This document shows positions 22,527-33,246 of a stretch of DNA of 64,000 bases, one piece after another. The translations under genes and the position numbers were made by a program. The stretch's first letter is position 1. Every line of letters begins with the position of its first letter. Source of the stretch: Rhodocollybia butyracea (Eukaryota > Basidiomycota > Agaricomycetes > Agaricales > Omphalotaceae); assembly GCA_015501585.1 (NCBI GenBank), contig JADNRY010000193.1, forward strand, positions 57,329 to 121,328. Direction: 5' to 3'. The notes under the pieces were generated by a model, which had not been told where the DNA came from, did no database searches, and saw only the letters and a list, made by a program, of their open reading frames with translations.

Positions 22527-24242
22527 GTGCACCTATCATTTTGTCATCTGAGTCATAGTGGTCACTAGGCTTGCACATCTTGGCGTTCATGTCAGTACCT
22601 GTCAGGGCTGCCCCGCCAAACCAAGACCAAATTGGTCTGACCAATTGGACTGATCAAAACCGAAAGGACCGATTTGACCGATTAAGACCGATTCTGGCTC
22701 AGGTGACCCCGTGACTTGGGAGAAAAAGGCAGGTCTGACTCATAGAAGGTTGTAGCCTGTCCGACACACTAGGAACCGGCGTAAACTTAAAATATGTATA
22801 CGTACTTCTTGTTTGTACAAGCAGCATTGCTCATATCTAAATTTGGCCTTATTAAGAATGCTGCTTGTGCTTGAGAACTCATAAAGCTCTTTTGGGAGCC
22901 ATCTTCTTACTGCTGCAGTGTATTTTCATAGAGAAGTATTCATATATGATGGATCTTTATGTGCCTCCTTGTAGGACATAAAAACCTCTTGTACTCGGAG
23001 TGCATGTATTTCAGTTTAGGCCAGGGTAGCCGGCCGCCAGAAATGTAGCATAAGCGCCCAATTTCCGAATTTATGTTTCTTCACCTTTTTATCAGTCAAT
23101 AAAATATTATACAGCTTGAATCAAGCCTATGAGAGTATCTAGGTGTGTGACTGCAAAAAAATATCTGATATTCAGCAGAGAAAAGATATTTGAAGGACCG
23201 GAAGAAATACAGTTACAGTAAGTACCCTTTTCTACCTTAATTTACTTCTCTACTAGTAAATCCTTGTGAATCAAGGGACTAGGAGGAATGGGATCTTGGT
23301 GTGCATTTGTCGGTGGAGCACCGCTTATCGAGAGATCTTGGTCCGCATCACCGAATATACGTTACCATATGCCCTTTCGGGCTACCCTGACTTACCTCTC
23401 CGTTGACACTCAGAATATAGACCTCATGCACTTGATTACTAGTACTACTAGCTGAGCCACGAAAGTAAGAGTGGTTATAAGTTTTGAATCATCTTCGTAA
23501 GTCTACAGACGCCAAAATCGCATGATAAACGTGTGATTCGGTTATTTCCATTCATTTTCACCAAAAAGGCAATTGCCGTAAATGCACATGACTCTTTTTG
23601 GCGCTTATTCGGGCTTCACTTCTCGTTGCTCTTATTTCCCTTATCTGTACAGCCAAAGGAGCTCCTGCTGTGGGTAAAGGTATGCTCCTTCTACGTCTTT
23701 CTCTGATAGTTTTCTCTATTCTCGGTGATCTCAGCTTAGATTCTAACAACGGGGCAAGTATGATTCACCTGCCTGCTTCGGCCACACCCTTCACAATCTT
23801 CCCAACCCGCTCACACGTGCATTGACAACTGTTCATCGCAATGGCCGGAATCCAACCTTCTGGTGTTCAATCAGAGTACTCTATTCCCAAATCACCATTC
23901 CACAACGCATACGAGCCATTTGCATCAATCCGTACATCTCTTCTCTAAGGCTTACTTTGATCAGCTGTAACAACTAGATCTCTAACACCATGTCCCAGAG
24001 CGAGTGAACTACACGATTACCTCCTAGCCCATTTGATAGTAATCCTCCTCAGAGTCCTGTTGTCATTGATGAGCGCTGTTGCATTTTGGCTTCGATGGAG
24101 GTGGATGGTCTGCACAACTGGAATTTTCTACCATCGAGCCATGAAAATGGCACTTGGGGTAGTGCTTGTGTATGCTTGGGTATGTCGCCTACTATACATG
24201 CACTCACCAGGGATACTCTAAATAATTTGGAGGCTGTGTAGG
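22527..24242. other. Non-coding stretch, possible secreted-protein remnant near 23598-23690
   Basis: The region lacks a convincing gene. Three GACCGATT copies occur near 22640-22690. At about 23598-23690 a plus-strand frame encodes a hydrophobic stretch ending in Ala-Lys-Gly-Ala-Pro-Ala, resembling a signal peptide and followed by a GTATGC donor, but no in-frame ATG precedes it. It may be a decayed exon. Nothing else is recognised. Confidence 0.3.
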
Positions 24243-24290
24243 TTTGTTTATGCCACCGCAATCCTGGTTTTGCGGTGGCATAAACAAAGC
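24243..24290. repeat. Small hairpin repeat, copy 2 (divergent)
   Basis: The stem GTTTGTTTATGCCACCGCAA pairs almost perfectly across a loop of about 6 bases with TTTGCGGTGGCATAAACAAA. The loop-proximal GCAATCC and TTGCGG resemble copies 1 and 3, but the outer stem is different. Confidence 0.65.
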
Positions 24291-25002
24291 ATGCCAGCAC
24301 TAATACATACCAAATGTCATAAAGCTCTAGGGCTGTAGAATTGTATTGGCACTCTACTTCTCCGTTAACCCTGTGTGCGCGGCAGTTTACAAGCAATTGT
24401 CGGCACTTGAGTATACTGCCGCTTAATGAGAGAGTTAAGAACCTACCGAATCCCTCTGCTGTTTGAAGTAGTCAAAAGAAAAAATAATCCAGCAATCTTG
24501 TTGATAGTTGTGATATCCTTAAGCACTCATTATATTCTAGTACAAAGTAAATTAAAACGTGAAATTTACGTACACAATATTGCAACACGCTGAGTGCCCT
24601 GTTGGCCTGTAAATCCTGTGAATTGAACAGTAAATTGAGCAGTAAATTCTGTAAATTGATGGCTATTAAGTACTTATCATAATTAACAGGGAGGAATACA
24701 ATCCCAAATAAGTTGCACCATTATTCTTCACCGTTCGGAACGCGTGAGCTATGGTCACATGTTCGTGTAATTTTGTTTACTGTTCCTTTACTGTTTACGA
24801 GCATTACCTCAATAATCTATGGCTATACCTACTATACCTTCATCTCATGCTGAAGCTTGTTATAATCCAACAGGATTTTGAACTTTCGGGTTGCAAGAAT
24901 GCAAAAATCAGTGGTCATGGCCATTTGTCTGACTTTGTTTGGAATACTGCGTGGGCAATTGAGACGAATATTAGGAGTATTTTTTCTTCTCTTGCTGCCA
25001 CT

Positions 25003-26739
25003 ATGAGTGAAGACAATATCTGGAAGGTAAGCAGCTACCAGTATCATGACTTCTACACCCTAACACTTGATGATTAGGTGTTAGAGCCACCACAGAAGTA
25101 TACCTCGCTAACGGAAATTTCAATTCACACACTGGAAGGAACACAGCGGCCAATGGTGATTGGCGTCGATGCACGGTATGAAATTATTTCATGCTTTGAT
25201 TCTTAGAGCTGATATGTCATTAGTTATTGGATGCTCAAGGCGCAAGAGCGAGCAGAATGCTATCTTGGCCTACAGAGAGATAAAGAATCAAGATATCTGC
25301 TCCTCCTGTGGATGTGTAAGCTTCGGAAAAAGCCTATAGTTGCAATCTTTGTCTTTGACGGGCCAGATGTCCCTCATCGCACCCATGGACCCTTTACAGC
25401 TCCGTTTGCTGATGATCTCATAAGATTTTTTCAACAACTCATCAGAAGTAACGGATTCTACATTCATCAGGTATCTTTAATCCCCTGAAGTTCTTCACGA
25501 ATCACTAGATGACCATACTCTTAGGCTGCTGGAGATGCAAGTGTGGCACTTTGGCAAATTGATAAACAAGTTGACGCTGTCATGACTGAGGACATCAGAG
25601 TCTTGGTGTTTGGAGCTGTATCGCTTTTCCATACGTACGTATTTTCACTAACCTCTTTGAACCGCTGAAAAAAATAGCACTCAATATCTTTCCAGCGCAA
25701 AGTTTTTTGACGATCTCGACACACTTGCTTTTTTCTCAACCGAAGGCCTCTCCCAGCGCAGCGAAAGACCGTTGACACCTCATGGCATTTTTCTTCTGTT
25801 GATTCTCATGGGAAATGACTATGCGAGCGTGAGGAATGTCATGTCTTTTTGCTTTTATACATGTTTATGTTCGATTTCAGGGTATTCCAATAATTACAGC
25901 TGAATTTGCATATGCTCTCACCAACACGGCACTCAAAAGCCTTCTGATCTTCGCAGCAGAAGACTACATGTCACGGCCGCTCCAGCTTCAAGAATATCTG
26001 TGCACCTGGAAAGACGCTCTTGAAAACGCAATCAGGAGTAATACACACGACTTTTTGCCTTCGGCGTTGCCTGATCTCGCAGAGGTTATTCAAATCACAC
26101 AGAATTTTCCCAATTTCCAGGCAGTGACACGTCTGGCCCAGCCTACCAGCATGCAGCCTACACCTTTTCCAGTATGGCTCGTACAACCCCCAGATTTCAT
26201 GGCCATTGCAGATACATGTCAAGAAGTCTTTGACTATGCTCCTGTGCAACACGTATCGGAGATGCAGCACCATATTTGGAGTGCATATGTTGTAGGATCT
26301 CTTCTCGATGTACGTGTTGATACCATCATATCTTTGCTGATTTCTGACTGTTATCCAGGTTGAATGCAATCGTAGGGCTCATTATGATATTCACGCATCA
26401 ATACGTGTTATCGATATTTGATTCCATGCCTCAATCACCACTTACCGTCTGGATGTTCACGTCAGCGATACTTTCTGCAACACTCACATTCCAGGTAGTA
26501 GGATTCAATTCTGGGTGCCAGCTGTGATAGTGGCCTCAGCACTTTGTTCTGCGGTACAAGACTACCAGATTGACCTCATCATGAACACCAAGTGGCCGAT
26601 TGCATATTCGAAGGCGAAACTTTTTTTAGTACGTCGATTGAAGGAAATCCATTTTCACAAGCTGACATTATTGTTAGTTGCCTCCTCTGTCCACAGCAGG
26701 CGTTATATGTCTTCATCACGCTCTGAAGAATCAAACTGA
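25003..26739 (+). pseudogene. XPG/FEN1-family (PIN-like) nuclease gene, spliced, one in-frame TGA
   Basis: The family comprises structure-specific endonucleases acting on branched DNA. Exons fit at 25003-25026, 25078-25175, 25224-25470, 25525-25634, 25678-25828, 25881-26309 and 26359-26739, with 44-54 bp GT-AG introns and matching phases. XPG-type landmarks in order are: an N-terminal LW-like start, VIGVDAR, FVFDGPDVP, AAGDASVAL (where the family has GEAEAEL), VMTEDIRVLVFGA (family TDDxDxxxFG), LLILMGNDYASGIP (family LxxGxDYxxG). Both Glu of the GEAEA motif and one later Asp are replaced, so catalytic activity is doubtful. A TGA at 26419-26421 interrupts the last exon, while the frame stays open for about 105 codons after it; CGA to TGA would explain it. 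The tyrosine recombinase gene starts 255 bp downstream on the same strand. Confidence 0.75.
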
Positions 26740-26994
26740 TATGATGGAAGCAGACCAGGATGCATTGGAGGTGGAGGTTGAACTATTATCACAGTGAAGT
26801 ACCGTTGTATTAATATTGTCACAACAAACTGGAGAACTATTACTTGTTTGTGTATAAATTTAATCCTGTATTCTCATTTATTACTGTGTTGGGTAAAACG
26901 AAAGTGAATGGCGCTCTGGAAAGAATGAAACAGGGGCTGCCGGCTTTTCAGACGTTGATTCCGTGCTGACGCGCTTTAACTTTTCCGGACTACA

Positions 26995-29289
26995 ATGCCA
27001 AAAGCAAAGACGAAGAAGACATCAAAGTTGACAGCGGAAAAGAATATACCATCGCTTGATGAGCTGAACCAGGCTGGTGCAAAAACTCGTGAAGATCATG
27101 GTCAGGCAGGAAAAACCAAGAAGAACTACAATGGCTACCTGGAACGAGGAGATAAGATTCTTGCTGGAATTGTCCAGGCTCGTAAAGCGGCAGAGAAGGA
27201 AGGGAAGGTGTTTTCTGATGGTGTTGTATCTTCTGAATTGGCCAAAGCATTTGACAATCCACCAAATAAGTGGTCGTCGAAGGCACTCGAGTTGATCTTG
27301 ATTCAGAAATGTATCCATGAAGGATGTGGAAAGAGCACCATGGATGGCATGCATGCTGTGTATGCTAAACGCTGGGACGAAATGTATGTCTTGAAACCTA
27401 AAGTTCAAATAAGCTATCACCTCACAGATTGAACTCGCAGGGATGGCGAAAAGTATGCAGGCGAGACTTATCATTGTGATGAGAAGACAGGAATCATTAC
27501 TGGCAATCCGGCACGCTCTCACCTCATAAATACCTTCCGACAAGTCATCAAGACAAGGGAAGCAGCGAAAGGAGTTGAAGCGACCAGAAACCATGCAGAA
27601 GCAATGACAGTTGAAGATATCGAAGCAATGATTGCTTGGTCAGAGAATACATGTCCAAAATCTGCAGTCGACTCAGTTCTCTCTGGCTCTGACCAGAATG
27701 CCAAAGATGTAATGCTTGTGATTGAGCATACATTTCTCCGAGGGTTCTTAAGTTCGGGTTTTACCCTGTGGACAAGGTACGTCCATGTTTGTGATAAACA
27801 AAATATGTCTAGAATTCAAACATATGTATAGGAACAATGAGCTGTGCAAGTTGCAGTATGGAAATCTTACCTGGAATTGCCGTGGCCTTGCACCGGACTT
27901 TGTAGAACATTTCAAGGTTCACCTTGAGAATCGAAAGGGATGGCAGAAGAAGGCAGGCTATGATGCGCATCCCACAGGTAAGTCGCTTTGATTACAACCT
28001 TTGATTGACTTATTCGATGTCTTTTCAGACAATCACTATGATATCTACCCACAACCAGTCCATGCGATGGACATGCACTACCATCTGCCAGTCTGGATGA
28101 AGGTTTACCGTCATGTTCTTGGGCGAGATTTTGAGTGCGATGACTTTGTTTTTCCATATTTCTCTGTAAATGGAACAATCCAGCCTAAACAAGAGATTCA
28201 GAGCCATGATATGATTCAGTCACTCATCCAGGAGGCTGCAGCGGCAGCAGGGTTGACGAAGATTTTTACAACTCATTCCTTGCGTCGAGGTGGGGCCCAG
28301 TACCGTTTCATGTGGGCGGAAGGGAAACAGCGATGGTCACTCACCATTGTCCGCTGGTGGGGAGGGTGGGCCGAAGATGAACGAGTCAGTGATTCTTAGA
28401 CTAAATCAACCTTTATTTGATCAATGCGCAAAATTTGTAGGTTGATACATTGATGAAATACTTGATGGATTCCTTGCAGAGCTACGAGACTGGACATGGA
28501 AATGCACTCTGTCCTTTGAGACTTGAACCAGCTAAAAGTTTCATGAGTGATCACTCACTGGATCAGCCTGTAACGGTGAACAATTTCCGTTGTTTCACTG
28601 AGGCAATGATGGGTGCGAATCAGCGGGTTATTGATATGCTGTGCAGTGCACCAGAACTCTCTCTGGCACATATGCGCCAGATGTCCTTGGCAGATACAGA
28701 AGCACAAGGAAACACTCTGCAACCTTCTCACATCTCCCGCACTGATCAGTCAATGGAACGTCTCCTGGTAGAGAAGCACTGCCGCCAGAAATCAACCAAG
28801 GAAAGGAGTGCACCTATTCCTGGTGTCATCGTTCCCGATATCCCAAAACATGGTGAAGATTTGTTTCTTGCTGTAGTGAAGCAGTGGGAAGAAGGAGATC
28901 CTTCACAAGGGCTGGTTATGCCATTGAAAGACTGGCCCGTCGAGTGGTATACAGGGAATATGCGCCTTGTCACCGGAACAAAGCGTTCCAACCGTAAACT
29001 GATTGCAGAAGAGTACGAGCGGTGAGTAACTGATGCTGCATAATTTTTGAAGAAAAAAAAATCTTACACTGGTCCCTTCAATAGGCTAGGACGATCCAAC
29101 GATGCATTCAAGGCGGCGTACCCCAGGATCTACAATAACCTGACCAAGCTCTATGCTGCAATCCGAGCAAGAAACCCAGGACGTGCGCGCAAGAGCAAGA
29201 ACGGGTCACGAGAAGAGCGTGAGCATGAGCGCAAGAGACAAAAGAAGCATCCTGACACTCATGAAGGATCCGAAGATGAAGGGGAATAA
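26995..29289 (+). CDS. Tyrosine recombinase (phage-integrase fold), six exons, 670 residues
   Basis: Tyrosine recombinases cut and rejoin DNA through a covalent 3'-phosphotyrosine. Exons at 26995-27383, 27441-27776, 27832-27977, 28029-28384, 28441-29021 and 29085-29289 join with consistent phases and GT-AG introns of 51-63 bp to an intact frame. The N-terminus is Lys-rich (likely nuclear import). The catalytic set can be placed as Arg242 (box I, in TRNNELCKLQ), His373 and Arg376 (HSLRRGG), Trp404 (WWGGWAE) and Tyr416 (LMKYLMD). The C-terminus is basic, with a possible nuclear localisation segment. The pattern resembles eukaryotic Crypton- or DIRS-like recombinases in general; I cannot assign a named family. 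The gene is undamaged, unlike most element genes nearby. Confidence 0.82.
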
Positions 29290-29900
29290 CTGGCTGCAAA
29301 CATTGAATAAATAGAATCAAGTTTTATAATAGTAATTCTGACCTAACTAACTTACCGTATTTTATGTACATTTTACACATTACTTCAATCGCATCGTTAT
29401 AAGTACCAAATCCTAATCTAGACGTCCGTTTGTACTTACCAGCGGGGACGCGTTTTGAATGGGCGTTGAATATACTGCCGGCAACTGATCTTATGTCAAA
29501 CGCTCGGCAAATCCGGCTCACCCGGCTAGCTTCAATAGCGATCCCGATCCGATCAATCTTTATTCAAAACGGTGACGCCAAGCTGAGACCACTACGCCAG
29601 AGTAAGCCTCCGTGGCCGCCTAGTAGTGTAAATTATCAGACATAAGTAAGTATAAGTTGCCCAATGATCAAAAATGCAAGTCAAATGCAAGCAATGATAT
29701 CGAGTCACACAAATATGTAAATGTAGAATGGGCTAGCTCTACCTATTAGTATAGGTACTAAGTTGTTTGCCCAGCCTGAGGTCTGAGGCCTCGGTGGGTT
29801 TGCTTCCGTCTTGAGTCATAGGCCTCAGGCCTTGCGCGTGCGCCTGTGGCGCACGCGAGGCCTCGGTATGACCAATTTACCCATGTCAGAAGATGCATTC
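29290..29900. other. Non-coding stretch downstream of the recombinase, with a GC-rich palindrome
   Basis: No gene is recognised. A GC-rich hairpin (GCGTGCGC, short loop, GCGCACGC) lies at about 29835-29862, between repeated GAGGCCTCGG and GGCCTCAGG motifs. The recombinase's terminator is likely in the A/T-rich sequence just after 29289. Confidence 0.4.
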
Positions 29901-29978
29901 CCGGTGGCTGTGCTATTTGTTGTGGCCACCGCAAAGCAGCAGCTGAGCGGTGACCACAATAAATAGCACAGCCACCGG
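29901..29978. repeat. Small hairpin repeat, copy 3
   Basis: The 32-bp arms beginning CCGGTGGCTGTGCTATTT are inverted around a loop of about 14 bases with two mismatches. It matches copy 1 at 22455-22526 including the left flank ATGCATTCC. Confidence 0.8.
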
Positions 29979-30076
29979 AACGGCGTGACTTTGCCATAGA
30001 TTTAATAATAATATTTTTTCGGTGGGGTCATGCAAGCTCAAGCTCTCCCATAAACTCGAGGCTGAGCATTTGGAAA

Positions 30077-30152
30077 CAGAAACACCCTCTCCCAATCGGG
30101 AAGTATGGTTTACACCGGAACCATACTTCCCGATTGGGAGAGGGTGTTTCTG
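30077..30152. repeat. Perfect 34-bp inverted repeat with 8-base loop
   Basis: The arms at 30077-30110 and 30119-30152 are perfectly complementary, starting CAGAAACACCCTCTCCC, around the loop TACACCGG. GCATTT occurs on both sides (about 30066 and 30159), a possible short direct repeat. It looks like a very recent hairpin or miniature element. Confidence 0.85.
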
Positions 30153-30238
30153 ACCTCCCGGCATTTATACAAACAGTAATTAAGTGTTGCCGTCACTCCG
30201 TGATACAACGGAGCAGGGCCGAGCGGCAACCCCACTGA

Positions 30239-30315
30239 AAAGAAACCCAAAGTAGGGGTTGTCAATTTATGTGGGGTTGCCGCTGTCCAACCGGGTTGCC
30301 AAATAGAATAATCCG
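30239..30315 (-). repeat. Right terminal inverted repeat and GCAACCC subterminal copies
   Basis: Read on the minus strand it starts CGGATTATTC and then continues like the left end at 20054, with GCAACCC copies after it. It abuts, at 30316, sequence matching unit A/B at 17161 (the CTCACATCTA block). Confidence 0.7.
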
Positions 30316-32638
30316 AAGAAACCTCACATCTATAAATACGGACTATTGTGGTTTTTACCTTCTTTTGGCAAAGCTTACCGTCTAGACTGGTCAGATATTT
30401 TAAAATACACCCATGAACAGCGAAGTAGCTGGATTCCCCGTTTCCACTGGCACCACTGGCATATCGACCAGAAGCCTTGCTCGACTCCCTTTTCCAAATC
30501 GGATTGCTTGCATCATGGCTGCGCACGTCGTTGATTTACCGGACTTATTGTTGACTGTGTCATTTGATTAGCAACTTCAGAAACGCTTTAGGGAGGTGAG
30601 TACTTACAATGTTTACTTTCTGTTTCGTTGATATTCCTAGCAGTGATGTTTGATGATATGCCATGACCAGTCGAAGTCATAGCAAGCGTTTGAGTACACA
30701 TCTGTAGACCACTAATCACATCCTCCGTATCGGTCCAAGCTTCGTGCTGTTGTCGCTCATCACCTTTTACTGTGAGGTGTGCAATAAAATTCATTTGGCA
30801 ACTAGCCAACAGTGTGCGTAGCTTGGCCCGCTGAGTCTCCACTCATTGCTTTTCCATCGGAGCTGTAGTTTGGTTGTGGCAAGGCAGCCCAATCGTAAAT
30901 GTCTTCATGTGCAAATAGAACAGTTGTTGTAGAATAGTGCCCATATATGCAATTAGCACTCTTACCATCATCATCCAAAACTATCGAGGTAATCCTACCT
31001 CATAGCACCGTCCGATTCCCATGGGAATCGCCACATACATGCACATAACGAGTGTCTCGCTGCTCCTCTAGTTTAGAGGGCAAAAGTACTCTTTTTCATT
31101 GTCGGCATGGATAACGACGACGAGACTTGGTGATGCGCACTACAGCCACAGCCTCCATCACGGCCCGCTGCCGGACAGCCACATCTTAGTGCGAGACGGC
31201 GCCAGTTTTACTTGCAAAGCATAGATTTAGAACTTCACGTTCATGTTCATAAATGGCAATGTATAGTGTTTGCCGTAGTACTAGAAGATGACAATGAGAT
31301 TTGCTGCTGCGCACCATAGCCACGGCTTCCGTCTCAACCCGCTACCAACAACCACACTTTAGTGTCGTTGCTTGTGCTTGAGACGGTGTCAGTTTCATCT
31401 ATGTGTACACAACGCATAGTCCTGTATGTAGATACTTATTAATTTACCTGTACTCTTGGTCTCTCCTGTGGCTCACGGATCTACCTCTACCAAAGCGTAG
31501 TGAGCTCATCCAGACACCCAGGAGTTGGCCCCAAGACAATAACGTACATACATATAAGTACATTAGGTAGCTTCTCGGATGTATCAGCACTTGGTCCCAA
31601 GCCGGTAATAAACCTAAACTAACCATCACACCAACATGAACACAATCACGCAAGCTTGGCATATTCTCCTAGTTCTCAACCCCAATATCCGAAGTCTTCC
31701 AGACTTACCTCATTTCAAGGGAGCGGATTGGATCCATTCAATTACTTGAAGAAACTCCTGTGAGTCCACGCTCAGCAGATAGAGTAGATAGTGAATATGT
31801 TCTTGGCCTTGAAGATTGGAATCCCCGGGACGGATAGCAAAGGATTTGACCTACCAGAAGCAAATATTTTCAGGGAGTACTAGATAAGAATTAATAACAT
31901 AAAACTCTTGCGTTAATAAGTGTTCAAGGGAAGCTCGCCAAATTTGGATCTTGCGCACCAGTTACTATTTCTGAAATTGGCCTAATACGCCAGTTCATCG
32001 CACTATATTACTACTGAATGGCAACATAAAACGGTTGATTAGGTCGGAAAGAAAAGGGGCATATAGCGGCCAGGTTGTTTCCTAGTAACCTAACCTAACC
32101 TAGAGCCTGGTGGAGACTCGTGATTGGATGGAAACTTGATACTGATTGTTTACTAGTTGGTCGTTGGACATGTATCTTTGGAGCTGTCCTTACTCTTCAA
32201 GGAGAGTTGGAGAAAACATAGTTGTTATCGAGTCAAAAAGGGAAGAACAAGAAGTATGATGCGACAAAAACTAGCCCTACAGGATGTGATAAATAGATGC
32301 ACAGGATGCAATTAAGAACTGATAAATATATCATTTACAGTACCAGTAAACCCATCTACAGAGGCGTATCTGCAATGGGAATACAAACACGAAAGTGAAG
32401 GTGAAAAAAAGACAGGATCCCGGTGAAACGCATGAACATATGCCGCTGAGCGTCCCATATCAGAGACATCTCTTGCTCAAGGAATCACCTTGCCCAAATA
32501 AACCGCTTGAAGTGAATAAACCGCTAGAAATGAACATCAACAAGCACCAGCCTTGCATTTTGGGAGGCACTCACATTAAAAATGCCAATGCTCCGTTTGA
32601 ATTCTCCCCGAAAATGATCAGAGTGTTGTTGGTGTTGT
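30316..32638. repeat. Tandem repeat unit C, left part
   Basis: It starts with the same block as unit B at 17161 and contains a stretch matching unit A at 3960-4500 (about 31620-32180). It ends at 32638 in GGTGTTGT, where the long-TIR element has inserted. Between about 30720 and 31600 it has sequence not seen in unit B. No intact gene is seen; the last 240 bases correspond to the C-terminal exon region of the remnant gene. Confidence 0.65.
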
Positions 32639-32723
32639 CACTTCAGTCACCCCTTTCAATGTCCCAACTTAGGGCCAATTTTTCATCAAATATTGACCCC
32701 TGGGGCAGGCAGTACTGGGCATT

Positions 32724-32766
32724 TACCGACCTTGGTACTACCAGATTGGTAGTACCAAGGTCGGTA
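32724..32766. repeat. Hairpin within the left terminal repeat
   Basis: TACCGACCTTGGTACTACC pairs perfectly with its inverse across a 5-base loop. The copia element has inserted at its right edge, duplicating GGTAA. Confidence 0.8.
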
Positions 32767-32767
32767 A

Positions 32768-33172
32768 TGTCGAAGGGAGTATCTTCGGAGTAAGGAGTCC
32801 CGCCCTTCGCCTCTTTCGGCTTCCGTTGTAGGTGGGACGTGTTTCGTCTGGGGTATGGTTTATCCTCCCGGAGGGGGGTATTATTTTCCTTGATTTCTAT
32901 ATTATTTATCTTACCTATTTCGTTTATCCGAGTGCCTATCTCTGACTTGGCAGTTTCGTGTATTGACTTATATACAGGTCATGTTGTCCTTATCCCTCAG
33001 TCGTTGTCTTGCACACTTCTGAGGGTACGTCTACTTTATTTATATTTCTGTGATACTCATACTTACGCTTATGTACTTAGTTAAGCTTATACGCGTTTCA
33101 CAGGTACTTACCGATCTCAATACGAGTCGTTGTCTTGCACACTTCTGAGGTTAAGCTTATACGCGTTTCACA
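32768..33172 (+). repeat. 5' LTR of the copia element
   Basis: It is 405 bp, TG...CA ended. It contains two nearly identical copies of a segment ending TTATACGCGTTTCACAGG near its 3' end (about 33090-33108 and 33156-33174), an internal direct repeat. The 3' LTR has the same internal repeat. Confidence 0.95.
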
Positions 33173-33184
33173 GGTTATGGGCCC
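33173..33184 (+). promoter_or_regulatory. Primer-binding site, complementary to initiator tRNA-Met anticodon arm
   Basis: GGTTATGGGCCC follows the LTR directly. It is complementary to GGGCCCAUAACC in the anticodon stem-loop of eukaryotic initiator tRNA-Met, rather than to a tRNA 3' end. Drosophila copia is known to use a half-tRNA cut in this loop. Confidence 0.8.
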
Positions 33185-33246
33185 CGCCTATCACTGTTAA
33201 ACACATTTCATTTATCCTCGAATAAGCGACTACACAAATCCTAACA

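Larger units (their letters stand above)
20054..30315. mobile_element. 10.26 kb inverted-repeat-bounded segment carrying XPG-like and tyrosine recombinase genes
   Basis: The two ends share, in inverted orientation, about 27 bp with one or two mismatches, including ATTCTATTTGGCAACCCGGT, followed by further GCAACCC copies. The segment lies exactly where unit B passes into unit C in what is elsewhere (at 17130-17190) continuous sequence, which shows it was inserted. No perfect target-site duplication is visible, and about 24 unmatched bases lie just left of 20054. It contains a 2.1 kb palindrome, several small hairpins, and two spliced genes on the plus strand. No DDE transposase is seen. It may be one composite transposon with cargo, or two inverted copies of a smaller element trapping unrelated DNA. 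Confidence 0.65.

Noticed and set aside
24751..25002. Extending the XPG-like gene start to 24751
   Set aside because: The added residues are Leu/Tyr-rich and lack similarity to XPG N-termini, which begin close to the MSEDNIW segment.
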